Assembly (NCBI GenBank): GCA_963773105.1 | Contig: CAVZAA010000005.1 | Coordinates: 310,001 to 374,000 of the forward strand | Direction of reading: 5' to 3' | Source of the DNA: Trebonia sp963773105 | GTDB lineage: Bacteria > Actinomycetota > Actinomycetes > Streptosporangiales > Streptosporangiaceae | DNA: 64,000 nucleotides | Shown here: positions 51,385 to 57,947 of the stretch, piece after piece | Numbering within the stretch: position 1 is the first letter of the stretch | How the letters are laid out: each line of letters starts with the position of its first letter | The notes under the pieces: generated by a model | Told to the model about the DNA's origin: nothing | Databases searched by the model: none | What the model saw: the letters and a program-made list of their open reading frames with translations, nothing else | Position numbers and translations under genes: made by a program

Positions 51385-52701
51385 ATGGTCACCCCCAACT
51401 TCGCCTGGCTGACCAGGCGCCGGTTTCTGCTCGGCGCGGGCACCGCCGTCGGCGTAGGCGCCGTGGCAGGCGCGGGTGTCGCGATCGACAAGGCGCTCGG
51501 CGCCAGCGCCGCCGCCGGGCCTGCCGTGCCCGACGTGGAGCTGGTCAAACCGCCGGCCGGGCTGCCCGCGCGCCAGCACGCGTGGACCGCTTACCTCGCC
51601 ACTGACCTGCAGGGCGACTCGATACCGCCGCAGTTCGACCGGCTGCTCTTCTTCGACGTCGTCGGCACTCCCACGCCCGCCTACGCCCGGCTGCTGGAGG
51701 CCGCGCTGCGCACGCTCGAACGGACCTTCCGCTGGATGCCGTCCGGTTTGCTGTTCACCGCGGGCTGGGGGCCCGCGTACTTTACCGAGGTGCTCCGCCT
51801 CGCGCCGCCGATCCCGCCGGCCAGGGCGCTGTCTGACTTCGAGCAGCCCGCGATCGACGACTACCACCTCTGCCTGCACATCGCCTCCGACGACGAGAAG
51901 CGGCTGGCCGAGGTCGAGGCCGCACTGACCCGCGGCACGCCCATCCCCTACTACACCGACGCGGCCGAGCCGCTCGACATCTCGGCCGCGCTGCGGTGGC
52001 GGGAGACCCGCACCGGGTTCGTCGGCACCGGCCTGCCCGCCGAACGCCAGCGCACTGGCGGCATTCCCGGAGGCCAGCCCGTGCCGGGGGAGGCGCCGCT
52101 TTTCATGGGATTCAAATCGGCTCTGAAGCGGAACCAGGCGACCGAGGACGACGTGACGATCCCCGACGGCCCGTTCGCCGGCGGCACCACCATGCACGCC
52201 AGCTCCATGCGGCTTCGACTGGACAGCTGGTACGCGCAGCTGTCACAGCAGGAGCGGGTCGCCCGCATGTACGCACCGCAGGTCAGCCAGGAACAGGTGA
52301 ACCACTTCACCACCGACGCGGCGAGCGACCCCCAACTGCTCGGCCAGGCGATCACCAGATACGGCGTGGTCGGGCACGCCCAGACGTCGGCCACCGCCCG
52401 CAGGAAGGGCAGGCCGATCATCTTGCGCCGGGACTTCGACACCACCGACGGCGGCGAGGCGGGGCTGCACTTCGTCGCCCTTCAGCGCACGATCGAAGAC
52501 TTCGTCGCCACCAGGACGGCAATGAACGCCAGCAGCGCACAGCTGCGGAACCCGTCGATCACCGACACGGTGAACAACGGCATCAACGAGTTCATCTTCG
52601 TCACCAAGCGTGGCAACTACCTGCTGCCCAGCCGCGCCGAGCGGTCGTTTCCGCTGCTGCCCGGCCGCGCGAGCGCGCTCGAGGACGGCTCGGCCGCCTG
52701 A
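51385..52701 (+). CDS. Tat-exported peroxidase-like protein (DUF7405/Dyp-like)
   Basis: A 438-residue protein with a Tat signal (TRRRFLLGAGTAVGVGAVAGAG). The mature domain resembles Dyp-type heme peroxidases in layout (LPARQHAWTAYLATDL, LEAALRTLERTFRWMPSGLLFTAGWGPAYF, MHASSMRLRLDSW), but the usual GxxDG peroxidase motif is replaced by MGFKSALKRNQATEDDVTIPDGPFAGGT. Heme binding is therefore likely but activity is uncertain. Tat export means it folds with its cofactor inside before secretion. Co-location with the P19/Tp34 lipoprotein resembles EfeOB-like iron-uptake sets. Confidence 0.78.
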   Translation: MVTPNFAWLTRRRFLLGAGTAVGVGAVAGAGVAIDKALGASAAAGPAVPDVELVKPPAGLPARQHAWTAYLATDLQGDSIPPQFDRLLFFDVVGTPTPAYARLLEAALRTLERTFRWMPSGLLFTAGWGPAYFTEVLRLAPPIPPARALSDFEQPAIDDYHLCLHIASDDEKRLAEVEAALTRGTPIPYYTDAAEPLDISAALRWRETRTGFVGTGLPAERQRTGGIPGGQPVPGEAPLFMGFKSALKRNQATEDDVTIPDGPFAGGTTMHASSMRLRLDSWYAQLSQQERVARMYAPQVSQEQVNHFTTDAASDPQLLGQAITRYGVVGHAQTSATARRKGRPIILRRDFDTTDGGEAGLHFVALQRTIEDFVATRTAMNASSAQLRNPSITDTVNNGINEFIFVTKRGNYLLPSRAERSFPLLPGRASALEDGSAA

Positions 52702-52733
52702 CATCGTTTTCCCCCGCGGCAGCGCGGTCCGCC

Positions 52734-53180
52734 ATGGATCGTTACGATCGGAGCGTGACCGTCCCCGATCGCTCCGCCACGCCCGCCGGCCGCCCGTCCG
52801 CCGCCGAGGCGCTGACCATCATCACGTCGCTCGCCGACACCACCCGCTCCGGCGCGGACCCGCTAGCCACCCGCGAGGACGCGGCCGCCTGGCTCCGCGC
52901 GGCCGGCCTGCTCCCGGCCGACGGCGACGCGACACTGAGCGGCTCGGAGCACGGCGCCCTGCTCCGGCTGCGCGACTCGCTCCGCGACGTCCTCGCGGCC
53001 CGGGCAGAACGGCGACCGGACGATGACGCGGCCGCCCGGCTGACCCGGGCGCTGGCCGACGGGCGCCTGGTCGTGACAATCGACCCGGACGGCTCGGCCT
53101 GGCTCGCAAGCTCCGCCCGGGCGGTCTACTCCAACCTGGTGGCCGCCATCGCCATCGCGGTAGCCGGAGCGATCGGGTAG
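52734..53180 (+). CDS. ABATE-domain stress regulator lacking the CGNR zinc finger
   Basis: A 148-residue protein whose residues ~20-145 match the ABATE domain (SLADTTRSGADPLATREDAAAWLRAAGLL...LLRLRDSLRDVLAARA). Relatives continue into a CGNR zinc-finger (CxNxxCxxxFYD). Here the protein stops at AIAVAGAIG, 5 bp before a dispersed hairpin. The C-terminal DNA-binding part is therefore missing. A GTG start at 52755 is also possible. Confidence 0.75.
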   Translation: MDRYDRSVTVPDRSATPAGRPSAAEALTIITSLADTTRSGADPLATREDAAAWLRAAGLLPADGDATLSGSEHGALLRLRDSLRDVLAARAERRPDDDAAARLTRALADGRLVVTIDPDGSAWLASSARAVYSNLVAAIAIAVAGAIG

Positions 53181-53184
53181 GACC

Positions 53185-53230
53185 ACGGTCCGTTCGAAAA
53201 ATTCAAAAGATTTTCCCCCGAACGGACCGT
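53185..53230. repeat. Dispersed hairpin repeat, copy 3
   Basis: Perfect 12-bp arms (53185-53196 and 53219-53230) with the core GGTCCGTTCG / CGAACGGACC around AAAAGATTTT. It begins 5 bp after the truncated ABATE gene stop. Confidence 0.85.
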
Positions 53231-53348
53231 TGCTTCGCCCTGCCCGCCCGGCCCGGGCCCCACCGGCGGCGGCACGGGAATGAGCGCTGGCCGCATGCGT
53301 TATACGGGTCGTACACGCTTGTCCCCCAGAACCGCTGAAGGAGCGAAG

Positions 53349-53732
53349 ATGAGCACCGTCGCACTGACCGAGGAGACGTTCGAAGAGGTCGTCACCAAGG
53401 AGGGCATCACGCTCGTCGACTGGTGGGCGTCCTGGTGCGGCCCGTGCCGCATGTTCGGCCCGATCTTCGAGGCGGCCAGCGAGAGCCACACCGACATCAC
53501 GTTCGGCAAGATCGACACCGAGGACCAGCAGGGACTCGCGGGCGCGGCGAAGATCACCTCGATCCCGACCCTTATGGCGTTCAGGGACGGGGTGCTTGTG
53601 TTCTCGCAGGCGGGCGCGCTCCCGGCCGCGTCCCTGGAAAAGCTCATTGAGGCCGTCAGGGGCCTGGACATGGATGACGTCCGCGCCCAGCTCGCCGTGC
53701 AGCAGCGCGAGGACGTGCCGGACGAGGCCTGA
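53349..53732 (+). CDS. Thioredoxin
   Basis: A 127-residue thioredoxin with the active site WWASWCGPCRMF and cis-proline segment TSIPTLMAF. The ATG at 53349 follows AAGGAG. A short C-terminal extension (QLAVQQREDVPDEA) goes beyond the core fold. It reduces disulfides in the cytoplasm. It is a single gene, separate from the secreted redox cluster, and converges on a DUF397 gene. Confidence 0.95.
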   Translation: MSTVALTEETFEEVVTKEGITLVDWWASWCGPCRMFGPIFEAASESHTDITFGKIDTEDQQGLAGAAKITSIPTLMAFRDGVLVFSQAGALPAASLEKLIEAVRGLDMDDVRAQLAVQQREDVPDEA

Positions 53733-53768
53733 GCTCCCGGTCCGGCGCGCCCTCGGCGCCTCCCTTGG

Positions 53769-54011
53769 TTAGTTCAGGCCGAAGCGGTCGAACTCGCCCT
53801 TCCTGACGCCGCCGATGAAGGCGTGCCACTCGTCCGGCGTGAACCGCAGGACCGGTCCGGCCGAGTCCTTGCTGTTGCGGACGCCGATCTCGCCTCCGCG
53901 CAGGTCCGCCACCTCGACGCAGTTACCGTTGGCGAAGCTCAGCGAGCTCTTCACCCAGGTGTCAATCTTCGTTCCCCGTACGGGGCGGCTTCCCACCATT
54001 GGGGTTCCCAC
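53769..54011 (-). CDS. DUF397 protein, copy 1
   Basis: A DUF397 protein of 76-80 residues (ATG at 53999 or 54011) with WVKSSLSFANGNCVEVADLRGGEIGVRNSKDSAGPVLRFTPDEWHAFIGGVRKGEFDRFG. DUF397 proteins are usually encoded next to Scr1-type XRE regulators and may form toxin-antitoxin-like pairs. It is nearly identical to the copy at 54911, and the XRE partner lies at 55616. Confidence 0.9.
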   Translation of the reverse strand: MGTPMVGSRPVRGTKIDTWVKSSLSFANGNCVEVADLRGGEIGVRNSKDSAGPVLRFTPDEWHAFIGGVRKGEFDRFGLN

Positions 54012-54482
54012 CGTTGTCCCTTCGCTGACATTAGGTTTTGTGCGTTACTCGCAGCCGTCACGGCGGGGACGGTGAGCCGCCGGGGGCTGTCGGCTCACCG
54101 TCCCCGCCTGGCCCCTGCGGGCATTTTGCGCGCCCGTGCGACCTCGGGCGGGTAGTGCGGTGTGGAATCGCGGGATCGTCACACCGGTTGCCCGCAGGGG
54201 ATCTAAGTGCCCAACCCAGCTGAGCCTAAGCCGCTAGGTTGGACCTGGTAGCGGGCCGCTGCCCGCGCTCCTGCTCGTGCTTGGGAGCCCCCGTTACCAG
54301 TTGACTTTTGCTATAACAATGCTGCTGCAAGTTTCAGCGCAAGACATCGGTCAGCTGCCGTATTTCCAGGTCCGTCAACGAAGGCACCCGTCTCCCTTTA
54401 GCGTTTGCGCCACTTCACGGTCAGGGCCGGCTGTGCGACCATCGGCGCAAGCCGACTCGCAAGCCGACTCAAGGGAGAAGTC
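54012..54482. other. Gene-free stretch with a perfect 18-bp hairpin
   Basis: No gene in 470 bp. It contains a perfect 18-bp inverted repeat (54062-54079 and 54091-54108, GGGGACGGTGAGCCG type, 11-nt loop). That hairpin has no gene end next to it and could be the terminator of a lost gene or a small RNA. Confidence 0.55.
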
Positions 54483-54590
54483 ATGGCCTTCGCGATGCGT
54501 GACGGTTGGCAGGAAGAGCCGCTCTCCATCACCGACGCCGAGTACGTCGAGCCGTCGGCGGCGGAGCCGCTCGCCCCCGGCAGCGGGTGA
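54483..54590 (+). CDS. Small acidic protein, first of a coupled pair
   Basis: A 35-residue frame (MAFAMRDGWQEEPLSITDAEYVEPSAAEPLAPGSG) with GGGAGA upstream. Its stop overlaps a second start (GTGA at 54587-54590). The product is acidic and not recognised. Confidence 0.5.
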   Translation: MAFAMRDGWQEEPLSITDAEYVEPSAAEPLAPGSG

Positions 54591-54835
54591 CCCTCGTTGG
54601 CGGGTCCGGCCGCCGCGCGCAAGGCAGCGCGGCCGATGGCGGGCCGAACCCGTTCACGGCCGGGCCGATCGGGGAATGGGGCGCGCAGCGGGCCAAGGTG
54701 GTCGAAGAGGCGGTGCCCCGCTTCCTCAAGCTGCTGCGGCCGAAGTACGGACGGATGTACAACTTCGACGACGCCCAGCCCGGCAATATCCGGCTGCTTG
54801 CGTTGTCGGTGCAGCCTAGCCTCACGAACCGCTGA
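54587..54835 (+). CDS. Small protein, second of a coupled pair
   Basis: An 82-residue frame from a GTG overlapping the previous stop. It contains PNPFTAGPIGEWGAQRAKVVEEAVPRFLKLLRPKYGRMYNFDDAQPGNIRLLAL. No family is recognised. A strong terminator follows within 25 bp, which supports a real two-gene transcript. Confidence 0.5.
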   Translation: MTLVGGSGRRAQGSAADGGPNPFTAGPIGEWGAQRAKVVEEAVPRFLKLLRPKYGRMYNFDDAQPGNIRLLALSVQPSLTNR

Positions 54836-54856
54836 GGCTGGGGGCGGAAAGCAAAA

Positions 54857-54882
54857 GCGGGTTCCCTGAGGGGGGAACCCGC
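54857..54882 (+). terminator. Terminator after the small gene pair
   Basis: GCGGGTTCC (54857-54865) and GGAACCCGC (54874-54882) form a perfect 9-bp stem followed by CGTTTC, 21 bp after the stop at 54835. Confidence 0.7.
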
Positions 54883-54910
54883 CGTTTCGCGCTCGTACTA
54901 CTTGGGCCTA

Positions 54911-55123
54911 TCAGCCGCCAAAGCGGTCAAACTCACCGTTCCGAACGCCGCCGATAAACGCCTGCCACTCGTCGGGCGTGAACCGCAGGACCGCCCCTGC
55001 CGCCTCCCGACTGTTGCGAACACCGATCTCGCCGCCGGATAGATCCGCCACTTCGACGCAGTTGCCGTTGGCGAAACTTAGCGAGCTCTTCACCCACACT
55101 GGCTGACTACCGAGCGTAGACAT
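54911..55123 (-). CDS. DUF397 protein, copy 2
   Basis: A 70-residue DUF397 protein (ATG at 55123, GAGGGG upstream) with WVKSSLSFANGNCVEVADLSGGEIGVRNSREAAGAVLRFTPDEWQAFIGGVRNGEFDRFGG. It differs from copy 1 at only a few positions, so a recent duplication brackets the small coupled pair. The Scr1-type XRE gene lies 490 bp further upstream on the same strand. Confidence 0.9.
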   Translation of the reverse strand: MSTLGSQPVWVKSSLSFANGNCVEVADLSGGEIGVRNSREAAGAVLRFTPDEWQAFIGGVRNGEFDRFGG

Positions 55124-55392
55124 GGTCACGCTACCCCTCACTGATTGGTGTGCTTCCCTCACACACGGCTACCAGCATTAACACCATGGGTAGCCGCATG
55201 CGCAGGTTAACAGCACCACAGGCATCATGTTCCCGCTTTAACCCAAACGCAGCTAGTAGCCAGGCAAGCGTCCCTCAGCCCCTAATTACTCAAACATTCA
55301 CATAAGTATTTGAAAATAACATAGGCGCACGACAATAAACGCTTAGCTGCATCGCGGCGGCCCCGGTCGCACCACCCCGCCAACTGCGGAGA

Positions 55393-55512
55393 CCTGTCGC
55401 CTACGCCATCCACCCCAAACCCGACCTGTCACCTACGCCAGCGACACCAATAGGGGCTGTCGGTGGCGTAGGTGACAGGATGGCGATCCTGTCGGTGGCG
55501 TAGCCGACAGGC
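55393..55512. repeat. Four-unit palindromic repeat element, copy B
   Basis: Four 15-bp units: CCTGTCGCCTACGCC (55393-55407), CCTGTCACCTACGCC (55425-55439), GGCGTAGGTGACAGG (55465-55479) and GGCGTAGCCGACAGG (55498-55512). The middle two are perfect inverted arms, and a CGACA/TGTCG pair nests in the loop. Unit spacing is 32, 40 and 33 bp, matching copy A at 37936-38050. Confidence 0.85.
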
Positions 55513-55525
55513 CAGTGGCCCTGGC

Positions 55526-55612
55526 GGCAGCGGAAGATGGGGTCTGGCCGGCAGCGGGAGATGGGGGTCTCACCGGCAGCGAAAGATGGGGTCTCGGCGC
55601 CAGCGCGAGACC
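55526..55612. repeat. ~25-bp tandem repeat
   Basis: Three near-identical units built on GGCAGCGGAAGATGGGGTCT, plus a degenerate fourth, lie directly after the palindromic element and run into the XRE gene stop. Confidence 0.7.
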
Positions 55613-55615
55613 GGG

Positions 55616-56554
55616 TTAGGAGGCGGTCGCCCGGGGGGCGGCAGTCCTCGCGGCGGACCAGCGAGCCTCGGCGGTTTCCAGGATCAGCGTCCTGGAGTCG
55701 GCCGGGGACAACGCCGCCTCAGTGAGGGTACGGAACGCGACCCGGTGCAGGTGGGTCTCGCGCTCGCCCTCAAGGATGAAGCCGCTGCGCATCTGCTCGG
55801 TGGAGACGACGTCCTGCAGCACCGCGTCACCGTCGGACTCGAAGCCGAACAGCACGAACGACTCGCCGATGACGATGTGCTGGGCGTCGAGCGGCAGGAT
55901 CTGCAGCGTCATGTTGGGCCGCTCGCACTCGCGCGCCAGTCGCTGCAACTGGTCGTACATCACCAGGTCGGTACCGATCCTGCGGAGCAGCACGGACTCG
56001 TCGAGCACCACCGATATCTTGAGCCCGAGCCGGTCAAGAACCTGCTGGCGGCGCAGGCGGACCCGGACCAGCCTGGTGACCTGGGACGGCGCGATCGGCT
56101 CAACGCGGTCGTAGCTGTCGATGATGTGCCGGGCGTAGCCCTCGGTCTGCAGCAGCCCCGCGACCACGTCCACGTGCCAGATCGCGACCGCCGTGGCCTC
56201 GTGCTCAAGGCCGATGAACTGCTGGTAGTCCTCCGGGACGGAGTCGGCGTACTCCTCCCACCAGCCCTTCTGCGACGCGTCCTGGGCGAGCGCGAGCAGC
56301 ATCTGGCGGTGCGCGCCCTTGACCGCGTAGTAGTCGAGCAGCCGCTCGACCTCCCGGGGGCGCAGGCCGGTCTTGGCCCGCTCATATCGGCTGATCTTCG
56401 AGGGCGACCAGCGGAGATTGCGCGCCACCGTCTCCCCGCTGACCCCTTTCGCCTCACGCAGCGATCGAAGTTCGGCGGCAAGCCGCAGTCGGCGGACGGT
56501 GGGAGAGCCTTCCTCGGCCAACGGGTGCGCCTCCTTCCGGCTGTGGACAGACAA
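55616..56554 (-). CDS. Scr1-family XRE regulator (HTH + DUF5753)
   Basis: A 312-residue regulator. The HTH at residues ~25-80 (ELRSLREAKGVSGETVARNLRWSPSKISRYERAKTGLRPREVERLL) is followed by the DUF5753-type ligand domain (WWEEYADSVPEDYQQFIGLEHEATAVAIWHVDVVAGLLQTEGYARHII...). Such genes normally sit next to DUF397 partners, here two copies 490 bp away. The fold is like toxin-antitoxin-linked and morphogenesis regulators such as WhiJ. It is divergent from a possible 48-residue gene. Confidence 0.93.
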   Translation of the reverse strand: MSVHSRKEAHPLAEEGSPTVRRLRLAAELRSLREAKGVSGETVARNLRWSPSKISRYERAKTGLRPREVERLLDYYAVKGAHRQMLLALAQDASQKGWWEEYADSVPEDYQQFIGLEHEATAVAIWHVDVVAGLLQTEGYARHIIDSYDRVEPIAPSQVTRLVRVRLRRQQVLDRLGLKISVVLDESVLLRRIGTDLVMYDQLQRLARECERPNMTLQILPLDAQHIVIGESFVLFGFESDGDAVLQDVVSTEQMRSGFILEGERETHLHRVAFRTLTEAALSPADSRTLILETAEARWSAARTAAPRATAS

Positions 56555-56635
56555 GTGGTGCCGCTCTTGAATATTTCACGGAAAGAATTGCCGAAACCAG
56601 TACATCAGCCTATATCTTCCCGAGGTGATCCAATC

Positions 56636-56782
56636 GTGTCTACGCACGCGCTTGCGGATGGCACGGATGACAAGAGAGCGATAACAGTCAACGGAGTGAC
56701 TGGCGGTAATGCGCGCCGGGGAAAGGCGGCGGCCCGCCGTCGATTGAGTAATCGACGGCGGGCCGCTGACCGGGCGCGCTAG
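56636..56782 (+). CDS. Possible small basic protein
   Basis: A 48-residue frame from a GTG with a strong GAGGTGAT site six bases upstream. It reads MSTHALADGTDDKRAITVNGVTGG... and ends in an arginine-rich tail that overlaps the terminator hairpin of the opposite mini-peptide gene. The start signal is good; the C-terminal half may be an artefact of the hairpin. Confidence 0.4.
   Translation: MSTHALADGTDDKRAITVNGVTGGNARRGKAAARRRLSNRRRAADRAR
56729..56766 (-). terminator. Terminator of secreted mini-peptide 1
   Basis: A perfect 16-bp stem (56729-56744 and 56751-56766, GCGGCCCGCCGTCGAT type) with a 6-nt loop, 18 bp after the mini-peptide stop on the minus strand. Confidence 0.8.
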
Positions 56783-56783
56783 T

Positions 56784-56936
56784 TCACGCGTGGTAGATGT
56801 AGGCGTTACTGGTGGCTGCCACCGAGGCGGCGGGGGCGACCGAGGTCAGGGCGGCCACCGCGGGGGCGGTGACGATCGACCCGACGGCGGCGATGGTGAG
56901 GATGACGGGGGCGATGACGGTGCGTCGAATGCGCAT
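56784..56936 (-). CDS. Secreted mini-peptide 1 (signal peptide + ...NAYIYHA)
   Basis: A 50-residue protein from an ATG with GGAGG seven bases upstream. Residues 1-29 are a typical signal peptide (MRIRRTVIAPVILTIAAVGS..., cleavage near APAVAA). The mature part would be only ~20 residues, Ala/Ser/Thr-rich, and ends TSNAYIYHA. A paralogue with the same plan lies 500 bp away (57430-57588), and both are followed by similar terminators. Many actinobacteria carry such tiny secreted proteins with an aromatic-His-Gly/Ala end; their function is unknown. It lies between a Scr1 regulator and two LuxR-family regulators. Confidence 0.65.
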   Translation of the reverse strand: MRIRRTVIAPVILTIAAVGSIVTAPAVAALTSVAPAASVAATSNAYIYHA

Positions 56937-57429
56937 GATTCCTCCATGCGTAAGCCGAGGCCAGCAGCCCGCCACCCGGCTCAGGCGGCCCGCACGACGC
57001 GGCACGTCTGTCGCGTCGATCATCGCCAGCGTTGGGCTGATTACATAAAGTAGCGTACGTTAACGGACAGTATGTACGCAAGAGGTAGTCGGAATATTAC
57101 TTTGCGTTATTTCCGTGCCGGCCCGGAGGGCATGTGACAGGACCAAGTCAGTGATGACGCAGTGACGGCCGAGCCCAGGCAGAGCGACTGATTAAGCCGG
57201 CCCCCGTTGAGGGGAGCTGATCATTATCGCGATTCACGTGCACCACTTGGCTCACGGTCCAGTGGTGACAGAAACCGCCGCAAGGTACCTGGAACGAACG
57301 CGGTCGAATGCCGGACCAAGAATGTCTTCAACTCTTCTGGCGAACTTCTTCTGCCGTTACACGCCAAAAGCCAGCAGCCCGCGGTCGACTCAGGGAATCG
57401 ACGGCGGGCTGCTGGCCGGGCTCTTCATT
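56937..57429. other. Intergenic region between mini-peptide genes
   Basis: No further gene is supported. It holds the promoter/leader of mini-peptide 1 and the terminator of mini-peptide 2 (57371-57415). Confidence 0.5.
57371..57415 (-). terminator. Terminator of secreted mini-peptide 2
   Basis: 18-bp arms with one mismatch (57371-57388 and 57398-57415, CCAGCAGCCCGC type) around a 9-nt loop, 15 bp after the mini-peptide stop on the minus strand. Confidence 0.75.
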
Positions 57430-57588
57430 TCACCCGTGAAAACCGATAACGTTCGGCGACATGCCCGCCACTGCGGTGGTAGCGGGAGTCACGGCGGTCA
57501 GGGCGGATACTGCGGGGACGGCCACCATGGACCCGATGGCGCCGATCGTGAGGATGAGGGGAGCGATTATGTTACGCCGAATGCGCAT
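57430..57588 (-). CDS. Secreted mini-peptide 2 (signal peptide + ...NVIGFHG)
   Basis: A 52-residue protein (MRIRRNIIAPLILTIGAIGS..., ending SPNVIGFHG) from an ATG with GGAGG seven bases upstream in the same TTCCTCCATGCG-type leader (plus strand) as mini-peptide 1. Roughly the first 36 residues align closely with mini-peptide 1, while the mature C-terminal parts differ but both end aromatic-His-Gly/Ala. The two genes and their terminators look like a local duplication. A signalling or surface role is only a suggestion. Confidence 0.65.
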   Translation of the reverse strand: MRIRRNIIAPLILTIGAIGSMVAVPAVSALTAVTPATTAVAGMSPNVIGFHG

Positions 57589-57947
57589 GATTCCTCCATG
57601 CGTTTGCCAAGGCCACTGCCTTCGACGTGGATCGGCGGCCCCGCCACGCGGACCTCTCTGTCCGTGTTTTACATCACCAGTCTATGGCTGATTACATAAA
57701 CTATCGTGACATATAGAACGATCGAATTAAAAGAGGTCGGCTCATGGTATTCTTTGCCGAGCAAACTATCAGCATTGATGCCGGCTAATTATCAGCATAA
57801 GATGCACTGCACATTGCAATGCTATTTTCATTGCATATTACAAAGAAATAACAAGACGCCACCGCGGATCCCGTTCCACGCCCACCGAATTAATGTCCTA
57901 AAACGTTCCGCTTGTTCGGCAGATACGCATCTAGTACGCTTCGTCAC
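57589..57947. promoter_or_regulatory. AT-rich control region upstream of the first LuxR regulator
   Basis: No gene is supported. From about 57690 to 57900 the DNA is strongly AT-rich with direct repeats of ATCAGCAT and a palindromic CATTGCAATG, and the motif AGTACGCTT lies 8-10 bp before the start codon. The same motif precedes the second LuxR gene. Neither start has a clear ribosome-binding site, so both may be leaderless. Confidence 0.5.

Larger units (their letters stand above)
55124..55615. other. AT-rich gap followed by repeat elements
   Basis: No gene. An AT-rich stretch (~55180-55370) is followed by the four-unit palindromic repeat copy B and a ~25-bp tandem array (55526-55612), ending at the stop of the XRE regulator. 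Confidence 0.55.

Noticed and set aside
55526..55612. CRISPR-like array
   Set aside because: Units are ~25 bp with no true variable spacers of constant length and no cas genes; a simple tandem repeat.
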